Source: Ewingella sp. CoE-038-23 (lineage in GTDB: Bacteria > Pseudomonadota > Gammaproteobacteria > Enterobacterales > Enterobacteriaceae). Taken from it: a DNA stretch of 64,000 nucleotides. Where the stretch lies: contig NZ_JAZHOH010000001.1 of NCBI RefSeq assembly GCF_040419245.1, positions 4,216,001 to 4,280,000 of the forward strand, read 5' to 3'. The translations under genes and the position numbers were made by a program. The notes beneath the pieces were generated by a model, which ran no database searches, had not been told where the DNA came from, and was given only the letters and a program-made list of their open reading frames with translations. Numbering within the stretch: the stretch's first letter is position 1; every line of letters starts with the position of its first letter. Positions 8,640 through 19,427 of the stretch are shown piece after piece.

Positions 8640-10717
8640 CATGCCTTTTTGCGTCTTCGGTCCAAATCCTTTATCAGCCGATTGACCCACTCGTCGCTAA
8701 ACATCTCCTCGAGACTGTGAGTCAGTTTGCGCTGCCAGTTGGGGTATTCCGTATTGGTGCCGGGCACGTTGACCGGCGTCGCCATGTCCAGCCAATCTTC
8801 AGGTTGCAGGCCCAGTAAGGCGCTGGCGCTGCCCGCCAGATATCGCTGCAAACCGCGATTTAACGCTGGGGTCATCGACATCCGGCTGGCCTGTTTTCCG
8901 ACGCTTTTCGCTACGCAGCCCTGACGATGCAGCGCATCCAGCAGGTTCTGCTTATTGGTTTCCCGCTCGGCGCGCAGCCGCGCCAGCACGCTGGCATCCG
9001 GGTAAATCCCCAGCTTCTCACCGAGCGTGAGATCGCCCCCTTCCCAATAGCCGCGCAGAGTCGGTAAATCATGAGTGGTTACCGTGGCCATCGCCTGCGT
9101 GATGTACTCTCCCGGCGCGCGATAAACGCCTTTTTTCTCCTGCTCGAAATAGAGCACTTTGTAGGAGTAAACGCCGCTGTCGCGCAGGCTGGCGACAATC
9201 TCTTGCGGCACGATACCCAAATCTTCGCCAATCACCATGCACCGGTGGCGCTGGCTTTCTAAGGCCAGCACGCCGAGCAGGTCTTGCAGGGGATAACGCA
9301 CATAAGCCCCTTTCGCCGCATGTTCGTGGGCGGGGATCCACCACAGCCGCAGCAGCCCCATCACGTGATCGATGCGCAGCGCACCGCACTGCGACATATT
9401 GGCGCGCAGTAAATCGATAAATGGCTGATAGGCGCGATCTTGCATTACGTGGGGATCTATCGGCGGAAGCCCCCAGTTCTGCCCCTGCGGCCCGAGCAGG
9501 TCCGGCGGCGCGCCGACCGTCGCCCGCAAACAGTAGAGGTTGGGGTCAGACCAGGTTTCAGCCCCGCCCTCGGCCACGCCAACGGCCAAATCGCGGTATA
9601 AACCTATGGGCATTCCCAGCTCAACGCTGGTTTCATAACAGTCAGAAAATTGCTCGTGGGCTAACCACTGCAACCATAAATAGAACTCTACTTCGTCGGC
9701 GTAGCGCTCGCGAAAAGCCACCACGTCGGGGCTGTTAATGTCGCGGTAGGTTTCCGGCCACACAGGCCAGCCCCACAGGCCCAAGTCCAAATCCCGCAGA
9801 TGAATATGCAGGGCGTCGAAAACAGCAAGCTGATACAGACTTTCGCCACCCAAATGAACAAAACTGCGAAAGTCACGCTTGCGCTGACTGGCCTCCGGCG
9901 TGTCGACGAAGGTCTTCCACGCCAGTTTTAGCCCGTCAAATTTCAGCTTCATCACTTGCGCATAGTCGACATATTCCCGGCTGCGCGCCTGATGCAGCGC
10001 ATCGCGGGTTTCCGGTTCTCGCCACCAGCCCTGGGCTTCTTCGCTTTCAATAAATTCAGGCACTTGGCTAACATCAATGTAAGTGACGTTCAGCCAGCGC
10101 CGCGACGATGGGCTGTAGGGGCTGGCGCTAAGCGGGTTGGCCGGATAGAGCGCATGAATCGGGTTGAGGCCAATAAATGCCCCGCCGCGCAGGGCGACCT
10201 GCTCCAGCATCTGCTTGAGGTCGCCGAAATCCCCCACGCCCCAGTTCTTTTCTGACCTGAGGGTGTAAAGCTGAACCGTCGCGCCCCAAAGCTTCTCGCC
10301 ATTGAGTACGGCCTGCGGCTCGTAACAGCGAGACGGCGCGATAATGATGCGACAGCCCCACTGTTTCTTGCCGTGGCTGAGGGTTAACTGGTGATACCCC
10401 GTCGGCAGGTTTTTCGGCAAGCTTAGCGGCTGCTTGGCGAAACGCTCCCCGGAGGAAACATCGCCATTTTCCAAGGTTAGCTGCCAGTGCAAATCCGACG
10501 AATATTGCGGTGCTAACTCCACCGGCTGGTGCTCATGAAACACCAGCACGGCGGGCAGTGGCGACGCCGAGCCAAGATCCTGCTCGGCGCGCCCCATGGC
10601 GGAGAGCAGCGCCTGCTTGGTTTCATCAGAAACTGACTGCACTTCATCCTGCATATTGATAAAACTGTCTATAATACCTGCCTGCTGTGCCGCGTGTTCG
10701 AGTTGCTTGCCCTCCAT
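8639..10717 (-). CDS. malQ: MalQ 4-alpha-glucanotransferase (amylomaltase)
   Basis: MalQ disproportionates maltodextrins in the cytoplasm, making longer dextrins for MalP and releasing glucose. The 692-residue GH77 protein (E. coli 694) has the nucleophile region LRIDHVMGLLRLWW, the acid/base region GEDLGIVP and the stabiliser region TTHDLPTL. It starts 8 bp after the malP stop with AGGAG at the right distance, so malPQ is one operon. In E. coli gntT lies between nfuA and malQ; here that gene is elsewhere (42.0 kb). Confidence 0.97.
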   Translation of the reverse strand: MEGKQLEHAAQQAGIIDSFINMQDEVQSVSDETKQALLSAMGRAEQDLGSASPLPAVLVFHEHQPVELAPQYSSDLHWQLTLENGDVSSGERFAKQPLSLPKNLPTGYHQLTLSHGKKQWGCRIIIAPSRCYEPQAVLNGEKLWGATVQLYTLRSEKNWGVGDFGDLKQMLEQVALRGGAFIGLNPIHALYPANPLSASPYSPSSRRWLNVTYIDVSQVPEFIESEEAQGWWREPETRDALHQARSREYVDYAQVMKLKFDGLKLAWKTFVDTPEASQRKRDFRSFVHLGGESLYQLAVFDALHIHLRDLDLGLWGWPVWPETYRDINSPDVVAFRERYADEVEFYLWLQWLAHEQFSDCYETSVELGMPIGLYRDLAVGVAEGGAETWSDPNLYCLRATVGAPPDLLGPQGQNWGLPPIDPHVMQDRAYQPFIDLLRANMSQCGALRIDHVMGLLRLWWIPAHEHAAKGAYVRYPLQDLLGVLALESQRHRCMVIGEDLGIVPQEIVASLRDSGVYSYKVLYFEQEKKGVYRAPGEYITQAMATVTTHDLPTLRGYWEGGDLTLGEKLGIYPDASVLARLRAERETNKQNLLDALHRQGCVAKSVGKQASRMSMTPALNRGLQRYLAGSASALLGLQPEDWLDMATPVNVPGTNTEYPNWQRKLTHSLEEMFSDEWVNRLIKDLDRRRKKA

Positions 10718-10725
10718 TCCTGCTC

Positions 10726-13146
10726 CTACCGTTTGGCCTGCCAGATGCGTTGCTGATAATCGTGAATCGAGCGGTCGGCGCTAAACATGCCGACGCGAGC
10801 CGTGTTGAGAATAGCGCGGCGGGTCCACTCGTCGGCGTCGCGGTAAAGTGCATCGACGTTTTTCTGCGCCTCGCAATAGGCAGCAAAATCGGCCAGTACC
10901 AGATAAGGGTCGCCGCCCTCTTTGAAGCTATTAAGCATCAAATCAAAAGCGTGTTTATCCCCTTTGGTGAAGAAGCCGTTGGCGAGTTCGTCGAGAATGG
11001 CTTTGAGATGTTTATCCTTTTTCACCACGCTCTGCGGTTTATAGCCTTTCTTTTGCAGCGCCTTAACGCCATCAACGTCCAGACCAAAGATAAAGATATT
11101 CTCATCCCCCACCTGCTCGGCAATCTCAACATTGGCGCCGTCCAGCGTGCCGATCGTCAGCGCACCGTTGAGCGCCAGCTTCATGTTGCCGGTGCCCGAC
11201 GCCTCTTTACCGGCGGTGGAAATCTGCTCTGAGACATCGGCGGCCGGGATCATCAACTCCGCCACCGACACAGAATAGTCGGGGATAAACACCACTTTCA
11301 GGCGATCGCCGACGATCGGATCGTTGTTGATCGCCTCGGCAACTTGATTGATGGCATAGATGATGTTTTTCGCCAAGTAGTAGCCCGGAGCGGCTTTCGC
11401 GCCGAACAGGAAAACGCGGGGGACGATATCCAGTTTTGGATTCTCGCGAATTTGCTTATACAGCGACAAGATGTGCAGCAGATTCAGATGCTGGCGTTTG
11501 TACTCATGCAGGCGCTTAATCTGCACGTCAAAGATGGCGTTCGGATTGAGTTTGATCCCCAGCCGCTGCCAGACGTACTCGGCAAGGCGCACTTTATTGT
11601 CATGCTTTATCTTGCGGTACTCTTTGCAGAATTTTTTGTCTTTTACGCCGCTTTCCAGCTGCTTTAGCAAGCTGAGATCGGTCACCCACGCGTCCGTCTC
11701 AAGACGCTTATCGATCAGCGCCGAAAGCGCCGGATTACACTGTTTAATCCAGCGGCGCGGCGTGATGCCGTTGGTGACATTGTGGAATTTTTCCGGCCAC
11801 AGCTGGTGATACTCGGGGAACAGGTCTTTCACCACTAAATCAGAATGCAGCGCGGCGACGCCGTTGACGGCAAACCCGGCCACCACGCACAGGTTCGCCA
11901 TGCGCACCTGCTTGTCATGATGAACCGCCAGTTTGGCCCACACCTGTTCGTCGCCCGGCCACTGTTTGTCGACCACTTTCTTAAAGTTGGCGTTGATCTG
12001 TTTGATTATCTGGAAGTGTCGCGGCAGCAGGCTGCGCACCAGCTTTTCATCCCAGGTTTCTAGCGCTTCTGGCATCAATGTGTGGTTGGTATAAGCAAAG
12101 GTGCGGCTGGTGATGTGCCAGGCATCATCCCAGCTAAGCTGGTGCTCATCGATCAGCACCCGCAGCATTTCGGGGATGGCGATGGTCGGGTGGGTGTCGT
12201 TGAGCTGAATCACCTCATAGTCCGGCAGCTCGGCAATTTTCCGCCCAAGGAAGTGGTGGCGGCGCAGAATATCGGCCACCGAGCAGGCGCACTGGAAATA
12301 TTGCTGCATCAGACGCAGGCGTTTGCCCGCCTGATGGTTGTCATTGGGGTACAGCACCTTGGTTAACTTGGCGGCATCAACGCCCTGCTGCTCAGCTTTA
12401 AGGAACTCGCCGTCGTTGAATTTCTCCAAATCAAAGGGGTGCGGGTGGGTGGCTTCCCACAGGCGCAGCGGCTGGGTGACGCCGTTGCGATAGCCAATCA
12501 CCGGCAAGTCCCAAGCCTCGCCACGCAGGGTAAACTCCGGCTCCCAGCGGCTAACGCCGGCATCGTTCTTGACGATTTTCCCGCCGATACCCACGCTGAC
12601 GGCCAGCGAGCTGTTGTGGCGGAACCACGGATATTGGTTGCGATGCCAATCGTCCGGCGACTCTTTCTGCTGCCCATCGACAAAGCGTTGGCGGAACAAA
12701 CCGTATTGATAGTTCAACCCATAGCCAATCGCAGGCTGGCCGACGGAGGCCATGGCGTCGAGGTAGCAGGCGGCCAATCGCCCCAAGCCCCCGTTGCCCA
12801 GAGCCGGGTCAATTTCCTCTTCCAGCAAGTCGCTTAGGTTAATATCAAACTGCTTCAGCACGTCAGCGACGGTGTCGAACCAACCTAGGTTAATCAGGTT
12901 GTTACCCGTCAAACGCCCCACCAGAAACTCCATGGAGATGTAGTTCACATGGCGCGTTATCTTCTGGCGCTTTTTGCTGGCGGGGACGGTATCATTTTGG
13001 GGAGGAAGCTGTTCGGCGACGGCGGCGCTAACGGCATGCCACCATTGATGTAAAGTCATGTCCTTGGCGGAAGTGAGCCCGAAGGCTTGCCATTGGCGGG
13101 TTAGCGCCGCCAAAAAAACGTCCTGCTTGAGAGTGGGCTTGGTCAT
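10726..13146 (-). CDS. malP: MalP maltodextrin phosphorylase
   Basis: MalP phosphorolyses linear maltodextrins to glucose-1-phosphate. The 806-residue GT35 enzyme carries the pyridoxal-phosphate lysine in [14 protein letters not shown] near its C-terminus. Compared with GlgP in the same window it lacks the N-terminal stretch used for glycogen binding and begins with [18 protein letters not shown], as in E. coli MalP (797 aa). It is the first gene of malPQ. The activator gene malT, adjacent and divergent in E. coli, is not here; the ula operon ends 180 bp upstream. Confidence 0.96.
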   Translation of the reverse strand: MTKPTLKQDVFLAALTRQWQAFGLTSAKDMTLHQWWHAVSAAVAEQLPPQNDTVPASKKRQKITRHVNYISMEFLVGRLTGNNLINLGWFDTVADVLKQFDINLSDLLEEEIDPALGNGGLGRLAACYLDAMASVGQPAIGYGLNYQYGLFRQRFVDGQQKESPDDWHRNQYPWFRHNSSLAVSVGIGGKIVKNDAGVSRWEPEFTLRGEAWDLPVIGYRNGVTQPLRLWEATHPHPFDLEKFNDGEFLKAEQQGVDAAKLTKVLYPNDNHQAGKRLRLMQQYFQCACSVADILRRHHFLGRKIAELPDYEVIQLNDTHPTIAIPEMLRVLIDEHQLSWDDAWHITSRTFAYTNHTLMPEALETWDEKLVRSLLPRHFQIIKQINANFKKVVDKQWPGDEQVWAKLAVHHDKQVRMANLCVVAGFAVNGVAALHSDLVVKDLFPEYHQLWPEKFHNVTNGITPRRWIKQCNPALSALIDKRLETDAWVTDLSLLKQLESGVKDKKFCKEYRKIKHDNKVRLAEYVWQRLGIKLNPNAIFDVQIKRLHEYKRQHLNLLHILSLYKQIRENPKLDIVPRVFLFGAKAAPGYYLAKNIIYAINQVAEAINNDPIVGDRLKVVFIPDYSVSVAELMIPAADVSEQISTAGKEASGTGNMKLALNGALTIGTLDGANVEIAEQVGDENIFIFGLDVDGVKALQKKGYKPQSVVKKDKHLKAILDELANGFFTKGDKHAFDLMLNSFKEGGDPYLVLADFAAYCEAQKNVDALYRDADEWTRRAILNTARVGMFSADRSIHDYQQRIWQAKR

Positions 13147-13251
13147 AAGGCAGCTCTTTCCTTTTCGTTACACTACGGGAGAAGAAGTCTGTTCTGCATG
13201 AAAGCGAAATCTGTGATCTGGGATCAACTATAGGTATAAACCCAATAGGAC
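13147..13251 (-). promoter_or_regulatory. malPQ promoter region
   Basis: About 105 bp lie between the ula terminator and malP. A degenerate CRP-like site sits at 13212-13227 (TGTGA-N6-ATCAA, on the plus strand). I could not identify MalT boxes with confidence, although malP is MalT-dependent in E. coli. Confidence 0.35.
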
Positions 13252-13282
13252 AAAAAAGCTCATCGCGAGGGCGCGATAAGCT
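13252..13282 (-). terminator. Terminator of the ulaABCDEF operon
   Basis: On the minus strand: AGCT-mismatch-ATCGCG stem with a short loop, closed by CGCGAT and AGCT, then T6. It lies 46 bp after the ulaF stop. Confidence 0.85.
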
Positions 13283-13328
13283 TAGGGATTTGTTGGTAAA
13301 TATTACGGCTGGAGGCCAAGCAACAGCG

Positions 13329-14018
13329 CTAATTCTGGCCGTAATAAGCGTCCGGGCCATGTTTGCGAGTAAAATGTTTGTTCAGAAGATAGTCATCCAT
13401 CGGCGGTAATTGCCGGTTAAGGGTGCCGGTTATCCACGCCATTTTTGCCACTTCTTCCAGCACCACGGCATTGTGTACCGCCATTTCAGGCGTGGTTCCC
13501 CAGCAGAAGGGGCCATGCTGCGAAACCAGAATGCCGGGCATATGCAAGGGGTCAGCGTCCCCCAGCGTTTCGGCAATCACGTGGCCCGTTTCCAGCTCAT
13601 ATTCACCCGTCACTTCAGCTCGGCTGAGTGGTCGAGTACAGGGGATCGCCCCCGCGAAGTAGTCAGCATGAGTGGTACCCAGCGCGGGAATAGGTGCATT
13701 GGCCTGCGCCCATGAAGTGGCATAGGTTGAGTGCGTGTGAACAATGCCGCCCAGCTCTGGGTAACGGGCATAGAGCGCGAGATGGGTTGCCGTGTCAGAA
13801 GAAGGTTTGAAATGCCCTTCGACCACATCACCCAGCATATTCACCACTACCATGTCGTCGGCACTCATCACTTCATACTCTACGCCGCTGGGTTTGATCA
13901 CCATCAGGCCGGAGGTCCGGTCGATGCCGCTGACATTGCCCCAAGTAAAGGTGACTAAACCCCGTGCTGGCAGCGCCATATTGGCGTCGAAAACCTGTCT
14001 TTTCAGTTGCTCTAACAT
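13329..14018 (-). CDS. ulaF: UlaF L-ribulose-5-phosphate 4-epimerase
   Basis: UlaF performs the last step of L-ascorbate breakdown, making D-xylulose-5-phosphate for the pentose phosphate pathway. The 229-residue class II aldolase-fold protein has the zinc-binding HTHS segment ([11 protein letters not shown]), the SSDTATH motif and the C-terminal [13 protein letters not shown] of AraD/UlaF. The start overlaps the ulaE end by 7 bp, with GGAGG inside ulaE. Context (last of ulaABCDEF) separates it from AraD. Confidence 0.96.
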   Translation of the reverse strand: MLEQLKRQVFDANMALPARGLVTFTWGNVSGIDRTSGLMVIKPSGVEYEVMSADDMVVVNMLGDVVEGHFKPSSDTATHLALYARYPELGGIVHTHSTYATSWAQANAPIPALGTTHADYFAGAIPCTRPLSRAEVTGEYELETGHVIAETLGDADPLHMPGILVSQHGPFCWGTTPEMAVHNAVVLEEVAKMAWITGTLNRQLPPMDDYLLNKHFTRKHGPDAYYGQN

Positions 14019-14875
14019 ACTGCGGCCTCCACGTTTAACCCGGCTTTCTGCATTTTATCTACCACCCATGCGCGAGCTTCGCGCACCTCTTTGACAGGGT
14101 CAGCAGCGGTTTCACTCCACATTTCAATCAAATAGGGACCGCAATAGCCCGTGTCGAGCAGCGTTTTAAAGCAGCGTTCGAACTCCACCACTCCTTGGCC
14201 AAAAGGCACATTTTTAAATACGCCCTGCTGGGTATCTTTGACGTGTACCGCCACGATATGCCCTGCGCCACTCGCCAATTCCATTTGCACGTCGTTATCC
14301 CATGCCGATAAGTTGCCGATGTCTGGATAGAGCTGGAACCAGGGGTTATTGAGGTAATGGGCATAGCCCAAAGCTTTGCTGATGGAGTTCATCAGCGGGT
14401 AATCCATGATTTCCATCGCCAGCGTGACCTGCGCGCGACTTGCCATCTCCACGGCCTCCTTCAGGCCAGCGCGAAAACGCTCACGCGTATGGTCATTGGC
14501 ATCTTGGTAATAGACGTCATAGCCCGCAAGCTGAATAACCCGAATACCAAGGTCTTGCGCCAGCACAATGGCTTTACGCATCACCTCCAGCCCCTGCGCG
14601 CGGGTGGCATCATCTTCGGACCCAAGTGGGAAACGGCGATGCGCACTGAGGCACATGGAAGGAATGCGAACACCGGTGCGGGCAACGGCATCTACCACCG
14701 CCATTCGCTGTTCGCGACTCCAGTCCAGCCGCGCCAATCGGTGATCGCTTTCATCGACCGACATTTCGACGAAATCAAAGCCTAGCTCTTTGGCCATTTT
14801 CAGGCGTGCGAACCAGTCTTCCCCCGCAGGCAGGGCCTTTTCATAAATACCGAGTGGAACGGCTTTGTGCATCAT
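14012..14875 (-). CDS. ulaE: UlaE L-xylulose-5-phosphate 3-epimerase
   Basis: UlaE converts L-xylulose-5-phosphate to L-ribulose-5-phosphate. The 287-residue TIM-barrel protein (E. coli 284) shows [34 protein letters not shown] and the metal-site regions MEIMDYP and [11 protein letters not shown]. The ATG at 14875 follows AAGGAC with proper spacing; the frame is open further upstream into ulaD but without family similarity. Gene order ulaD-ulaE-ulaF is as in E. coli. Confidence 0.95.
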   Translation of the reverse strand: MMHKAVPLGIYEKALPAGEDWFARLKMAKELGFDFVEMSVDESDHRLARLDWSREQRMAVVDAVARTGVRIPSMCLSAHRRFPLGSEDDATRAQGLEVMRKAIVLAQDLGIRVIQLAGYDVYYQDANDHTRERFRAGLKEAVEMASRAQVTLAMEIMDYPLMNSISKALGYAHYLNNPWFQLYPDIGNLSAWDNDVQMELASGAGHIVAVHVKDTQQGVFKNVPFGQGVVEFERCFKTLLDTGYCGPYLIEMWSETAADPVKEVREARAWVVDKMQKAGLNVEAAVC

Positions 14876-14885
14876 TGCGCTGTCC

Positions 14886-15542
14886 TTAGCCCCAAAGCTG
14901 GCTGATTGATTTTTTGAACTGGCGAGCGGCCTCGACCGGGTCTTTCGCATCACGAATACTGCGACCAGCGATAAAGACGTGCACCGGGATATCTTTAAAC
15001 AGCGGCAGATCTTCCAGCGCCAGACCACCGGTGATGGTGACTTTAAAGCCCATGCTGGACAGGCGTTGAATTGCCGTAATATCGGCATCGCTCCAGGCTA
15101 CGCCGGCGGCCTGTGCGTCACGGCTGCGGTGATACACCACTTGCTGAATTCCGGCAGCGCGCCACTCCTGAGCCTGTTCCCACGTCCAGTAGCCTGTCAG
15201 TTCAATTTGCACGTCGCCGCCAAACTCTTTTGCGACTTCCAACGCGCCCTTGGTGGTATTGATGTCAGCACAGCAGATAACCGTCACCCAATCGGCATTG
15301 GCTTCAAAGCACATGCGCGACAAAATTTTCCCTGCGTCAGCAATTTTGGCATCGGCTAATACGATTTTTTCTGGATACAGTGCTTTCAAATCACGGACGG
15401 CGCGAACCCCTTCCGCCACGCACAAAATGGTACCCACTTCGATAATGTCAACTTCATTAGCTATCAGGCGCGTGGTTTTGTAGGCGTCGTCCATCGACTG
15501 GTTATCAAGCGCAACCTGCAACATCGGTAATGTTTTAGACAT
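14886..15542 (-). CDS. ulaD: UlaD 3-keto-L-gulonate-6-phosphate decarboxylase
   Basis: UlaD decarboxylates 3-keto-L-gulonate-6-phosphate to L-xylulose-5-phosphate with Mg2+. The 218-residue orotidine-decarboxylase-suprafamily barrel has the diagnostic [10 protein letters not shown] motif (DxKxxD) and [23 protein letters not shown] at the phosphate site. E. coli UlaD is 216 residues. It sits 18 bp downstream of ulaC. Confidence 0.96.
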   Translation of the reverse strand: MSKTLPMLQVALDNQSMDDAYKTTRLIANEVDIIEVGTILCVAEGVRAVRDLKALYPEKIVLADAKIADAGKILSRMCFEANADWVTVICCADINTTKGALEVAKEFGGDVQIELTGYWTWEQAQEWRAAGIQQVVYHRSRDAQAAGVAWSDADITAIQRLSSMGFKVTITGGLALEDLPLFKDIPVHVFIAGRSIRDAKDPVEAARQFKKSISQLWG

Positions 15543-15560
15543 GCTATGTTCCCTTTACGT

Positions 15561-16043
15561 TTAGTCAGTCAACGCAGCGTCAGAAGCTGCTGAGGTTTTA
15601 TCTATTAAATCCAGCACTTGCTGAGCCGTGGTACAGGCGCGCAAGCGATCAAAGTTCTCTTCATCTTCAAACAGGTTCACCACCTGCATGATGCCCACCT
15701 CTTGATGGGCATTGGCATCGACCGCCGCCAGGGTGATCAGGATGTCCACCGGGTCGTTATCTTCATGGTTGAAGACCAAAGGTTTTTTCAAAGTGACCAG
15801 CGCAAACCCCGTTTTGAGCACCCCCTCTTCCGGGCGGCCGTGTGGCATCGCCAGACCGGGAGCAATCACGAAATAAGGACCGAAGCGCTCGACGCCATCG
15901 AGGATCGCCTGGTAGTAGCGCGGTTCAACCACGCCCGCCGCTACCAGCATATCCACCCCGATTTTCACCGCCTCCTGCCAGGTTTCAGCCTCGGCATTCA
16001 GGCGAATAGAGTCATTTTCAGCCAGAGAATGACGTAATTTCAT
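15561..16043 (-). CDS. ulaC: UlaC ascorbate PTS EIIA component
   Basis: This is the cytoplasmic EIIA that passes phosphate from HPr to UlaB during L-ascorbate uptake. The 160-residue mannitol/fructose-type EIIA has the phosphorylated His68 in [12 protein letters not shown]. The start follows AAGGA, 10 bp after ulaB. It is slightly longer at the C-terminus than E. coli UlaC (154 aa). Confidence 0.95.
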   Translation of the reverse strand: MKLRHSLAENDSIRLNAEAETWQEAVKIGVDMLVAAGVVEPRYYQAILDGVERFGPYFVIAPGLAMPHGRPEEGVLKTGFALVTLKKPLVFNHEDNDPVDILITLAAVDANAHQEVGIMQVVNLFEDEENFDRLRACTTAQQVLDLIDKTSAASDAALTD

Positions 16044-16053
16044 GGCGTTATCC

Positions 16054-16362
16054 TTACTTCTTCAGATCGCTAGCGAAGTGCGCGTTAATCACTTCCATCA
16101 CTTTCGGGCCAAAATCTGCCGCAGAAAGCATATTGCGCACGCCAACGACGTATTTATTGCCGCTCACGGTGATTTCATCCGCTACGTGGGTTGAAGCCAC
16201 GATGATATCTGCCCCGCCGAGTTCAGATTTGTATTCCCCTACTGCGCAGCTGTTCATGGTGTGATCAACACCCTCTTGGGTGAGAAACTGGCCAATTTTC
16301 ATTTTCATGATCATTGAACTGCCTTGCCCGCAACCGCATACCGCTAGAATTCGTACTGTCAT
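16054..16362 (-). CDS. ulaB: UlaB ascorbate PTS EIIB component
   Basis: UlaB phosphorylates ascorbate as UlaA imports it. The 102-residue protein carries the active Cys9 in [10 protein letters not shown]. The ATG at 16362 ([10 protein letters not shown]) preceded by GGAGA gives the E. coli length; an upstream start at 16380 would add six residues. A second Cys (residue 11) stands where E. coli has Asn. Confidence 0.95.
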   Translation of the reverse strand: MTVRILAVCGCGQGSSMIMKMKIGQFLTQEGVDHTMNSCAVGEYKSELGGADIIVASTHVADEITVSGNKYVVGVRNMLSAADFGPKVMEVINAHFASDLKK

Positions 16363-16409
16363 GTGAAAATCTCCGGTCAATGTGAAATAGATAAATAAGA
16401 GTGAGTGAC

Positions 16410-17813
16410 TTAGTGAGAAGCAGGCTGGCTAAGCGCCTGTTTTTCAGCATCTTCTTCGGCACGCAGGCTGCGACCGGCGAAGTACATATAAAGCAGCGCG
16501 ATGACGACGATGACGCCCATAAAGGCCATGCCGATACTGAAGAAGCCCTGCATCAGTGGTGGTGCCAGAATCGACCAGTCGGCCATGCCCATCCAGGCAC
16601 TCAGGCCTGTCAGCTTGATAGCCCAGACGCAGCCGAAGATCTCCAGCATGCCCATCACCAGACAGATTTTGAGCGCCGCGCGCCAGCCGCCAAAGTGGTT
16701 GGCGAACACGCCAATGGTGGCGTTGGAGAAGAACATCGGAATAAAGCCGGGAATGATCATGATGGAAGAACCGAGTGCGAACAGAATGCCCACGGCGATC
16801 AGTTGCCCGATGGTGCCCCACATAAAGCCCCAGACCACGGCGTTCGGCGCGAAGCTGTAAATCGCCGCACAGTCGATAGCTAAAACCGCACCGGGAATTA
16901 AGCGTTGGGAGATGCCGTTAAAGGCTTCGGTTAATTCAGCGACGAACATGCGCACGCCCTGAATAATGATGAAAATAGCGACCGCAAACATCAGGCCCGT
17001 TTGCAGGATATAGATAGTCCAGTGGGTTTTACCGGCCATCAGTTGCAAGGTATCAAGCCCAAACGAGCAGAGGATGATGCCGAAGAAAATCGTCATCACG
17101 ATGGCCGTCGAGACGATATTGTCATGGAAGATATTCAACCAGCCCGGCAGCTTGAGGTTCTCGACGCTGTCTTCTTTTTTACCCAGATAAGGGGCGATTT
17201 TATAAGCAATCCATGAGGCGAATTGCTGCTGGTGCCCAATCGAGAAGCCGCTGTTTTCCGTCACGGCCTGAGTGGGTTTGTACATCATGTTGGAGGTAAT
17301 GCCCCAGTAGAGCGAGACCAGAAACGCCGTCGCCCAAATGGTGGTCCACATCGGGTAGCCCATCACAAAGAAGAACACGGCGATAAGCCCGGCCTGTTGG
17401 AACATGATGTGGCCGGTCAGCATGATGGTGCGAATGCCCGTAATACGGCGGAAAACGACATACAGAATGTTGAGAGCCAGGGCGATTAGTACGGCATAGC
17501 CCACCCAGCTGTAGGCTTCACCCATTCTTTCAACCGTTGCCATCATTGAGGCGTAGGTGTCAGAAATGGCGCCATTAATGCCATACACTTCAGAAAGCTT
17601 GGCAACCACGGGTTTGAACGTGCTGGTCAAAATCCCCGAGCCGGCCTGTAGCAACATAAAACCGATGATGGTTTTGATGGTGCCCTTGATGACGACACTC
17701 ACGCTTTTCCTAAGCAGGATGTAGCCCAGCATGGTGACAATACCCAGCAGCAGCGGGGCATTGGTCATGACTTGATTAAAAAATACGGTGAATACGGTGT
17801 AGAGGAATTCCAT
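16410..17813 (-). CDS. ulaA: UlaA L-ascorbate PTS permease EIIC
   Basis: UlaA is the inner-membrane ascorbate channel of the PTS. The 467-residue polytopic protein has some ten hydrophobic segments and sequence close to E. coli UlaA (465 aa), including [24 protein letters not shown] and [13 protein letters not shown]. The ATG at 17813 follows GGAGAG; an upstream frame to 17858 is unlikely. It is the first gene of ulaABCDEF, divergent from ulaG across a 418-bp control region. Confidence 0.96.
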   Translation of the reverse strand: MEFLYTVFTVFFNQVMTNAPLLLGIVTMLGYILLRKSVSVVIKGTIKTIIGFMLLQAGSGILTSTFKPVVAKLSEVYGINGAISDTYASMMATVERMGEAYSWVGYAVLIALALNILYVVFRRITGIRTIMLTGHIMFQQAGLIAVFFFVMGYPMWTTIWATAFLVSLYWGITSNMMYKPTQAVTENSGFSIGHQQQFASWIAYKIAPYLGKKEDSVENLKLPGWLNIFHDNIVSTAIVMTIFFGIILCSFGLDTLQLMAGKTHWTIYILQTGLMFAVAIFIIIQGVRMFVAELTEAFNGISQRLIPGAVLAIDCAAIYSFAPNAVVWGFMWGTIGQLIAVGILFALGSSIMIIPGFIPMFFSNATIGVFANHFGGWRAALKICLVMGMLEIFGCVWAIKLTGLSAWMGMADWSILAPPLMQGFFSIGMAFMGVIVVIALLYMYFAGRSLRAEEDAEKQALSQPASH

Positions 17814-17941
17814 AAGACTCTCCGTTAACCTTCGAGAGACACGCTTTGAGAAGATCACGCAAAGCGATAGTCACAAATACTGTAAGGACGGATGCACAGT
17901 AACGCTCACAATAAATCATTAAAAGATTGAAGATGATTATT

Positions 17942-17957
17942 TGTGATACTCCTCGCA
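17942..17957 (+). promoter_or_regulatory. CRP-like site in the ula control region
   Basis: TGTGA-TACTCC-TCGCA matches the CRP consensus TGTGA-N6-TCACA at nine of ten core positions. Catabolite control of ula is known in E. coli. Confidence 0.5.
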
Positions 17958-18158
17958 AGATATCCGCTTCAAGAATATCCACGATAAAACAAAAATTACA
18001 TTTAAAGCTTTAAATTCATAAAGATATAACAATAACCAGCAATTACCTCAGTCAGTTAACTCTTGGCTTTCAAGCTCAAAGGTTGGCTCGACCAACAGAT
18101 AAACTCTCAAAACCCATCTTGTATCGATGATTTATTGGTGCTAAGTTCGGCGCATAGC

Positions 18159-18184
18159 AATCATATGTAATCACCAAAAATCAT
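18159..18184 (+). promoter_or_regulatory. Phased AATCA repeats, candidate UlaR operator
   Basis: AATCAT, AATCAC and AATCAT begin at 18159, 18169 and 18179, one helical turn apart. The same core recurs before ulaR (19379, 19393, 19404) and as an inverted pair before ulaA. Confidence 0.45.
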
Positions 18185-18231
18185 TCAGACTAAAAATATC
18201 GACACATTGGTGTCATGAAGAGGGTCAAACC

Positions 18232-19296
18232 ATGAGTAAAGTTCAAAGCATTACCCGCGAGTCGTGGATACTGAATACTTTCCCAGAGTGGGGAACCTGG
18301 CTTAATGAAGAGATTGAGCAAGAGCGCGTCGCGCCGGGGACCTTCGCGATGTGGTGGCTCGGCTGTACCGGGATCTGGTTGAAATCAGAGGGTGGGGCGA
18401 ATATTTGCGTCGATTTATGGTGCGGCGTGGGCAAGCAAAATCACAGCAGCCCGCTGATGAAAACCGGCCATCAGATGCAGCGTATGGCGGGGGTGAAAAA
18501 GCTCCAGCCGAACCTGCGCACCACGCCATTTGTGCTTGATCCCTTTGCTATTAGAGAGATCGACGCCGTGCTCTCTACCCACGATCATAACGATCACATT
18601 GACGTTAACGTCGCCGCCGCCGTCATGCAGAATTGCTCATCAGACGTGCCGTTTATCGGCCCACAGACCTGCGTGGATCTCTGGATGAGCTGGGGCGTAC
18701 CGGCTGAACGCTGCATCGTGATGACCCCGGGCAAAGTGGTGAAAATCAAAGATGTGGAAATCCACGCGCTGGACTCCTTCGACCGCACCGTGCTAATCAC
18801 GCTGCCAGCAGACCAAAAAGCCGAAGGCGTGTTGCCAGATATGATGGACAAACGCGCGGTGAACTACCTGTTCAAAACGCCAGGCGGCAATCTGTACCAT
18901 AGCGGCGACTCCCACTATTCCAACTATTTCGCCAAACATGGCAATGAGCATCAGGTGGACGTAGCGCTCGGCTCTTATGGCGAAAACCCGCGTGGCGTAA
19001 CGGATAAAATGACCAGCGTTGATATTTTGCGCATGGCAGAATCTCTTAAAACTCAGGTAGTTATCCCCTTCCACCATGATATTTGGTCAAACTTCCAGGC
19101 TGACCCGCAAGAAATCCGCATGCTGTGGAATATGAAAAAAGACCGACTGAAATATGACTTTAAGCCATTTATTTGGCAGGTTGGCGGCAAATTTACTTAT
19201 CCAAATGATAAAGATAATTTCGAATACCACTACCCGCGTGGCTTCGATGACTGCTTCACTTCTGAAACAGATTTACCTTTCAAATCATTCCTTTAA
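18232..19296 (+). CDS. ulaG: UlaG L-ascorbate-6-phosphate lactonase
   Basis: UlaG opens the lactone ring of L-ascorbate-6-phosphate, the first cytoplasmic step after PTS import. The 354-residue metallo-beta-lactamase-fold enzyme has the metal motif [10 protein letters not shown] and downstream His/Asp sites ([16 protein letters not shown]). Length equals E. coli UlaG. It is divergent from ulaA and followed by its own terminator, so ulaR downstream is a separate unit. Confidence 0.97.
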   Translation: MSKVQSITRESWILNTFPEWGTWLNEEIEQERVAPGTFAMWWLGCTGIWLKSEGGANICVDLWCGVGKQNHSSPLMKTGHQMQRMAGVKKLQPNLRTTPFVLDPFAIREIDAVLSTHDHNDHIDVNVAAAVMQNCSSDVPFIGPQTCVDLWMSWGVPAERCIVMTPGKVVKIKDVEIHALDSFDRTVLITLPADQKAEGVLPDMMDKRAVNYLFKTPGGNLYHSGDSHYSNYFAKHGNEHQVDVALGSYGENPRGVTDKMTSVDILRMAESLKTQVVIPFHHDIWSNFQADPQEIRMLWNMKKDRLKYDFKPFIWQVGGKFTYPNDKDNFEYHYPRGFDDCFTSETDLPFKSFL

Positions 19297-19310
19297 TCAT
19301 ATTGGATACA

Positions 19311-19335
19311 GGCAGGGGCGACCTCCCTGCCTTTT
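19311..19335 (+). terminator. Terminator of ulaG
   Basis: GGCAGGG, 7-nt loop, CCCTGCC, then TTTT, 15 bp after the ulaG stop. Confidence 0.75.
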
Positions 19336-19427
19336 CCAACAAAGAGGTGTAACAAAACTAAGGGTGTATGAATGATTGAATCACTCGATTATAATCACGC
19401 AATAATCATTTCCCTTGCGGAGCAATC

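Larger units (their letters stand above)
17814..18231 (+). promoter_or_regulatory. Divergent ulaA / ulaG control region
   Basis: This 418-bp gene-free region serves both ula promoters. It contains an AATCAT...ATGATT inverted repeat (17914-17938) on the ulaA side, a CRP-like site (17942-17957), and three AATCA(T/C) direct repeats at exact 10-bp steps (18159, 18169, 18179) on the ulaG side. In E. coli UlaR and CRP act between ulaG and ulaA. Assignment of the AATCA motif to UlaR is inference from its recurrence upstream of ulaR. Confidence 0.6.

Noticed and set aside
13147..13251. MalT boxes before malP
   Set aside because: Only a loose GGGAGAAG-like match was found on one strand; not enough to call an operator.
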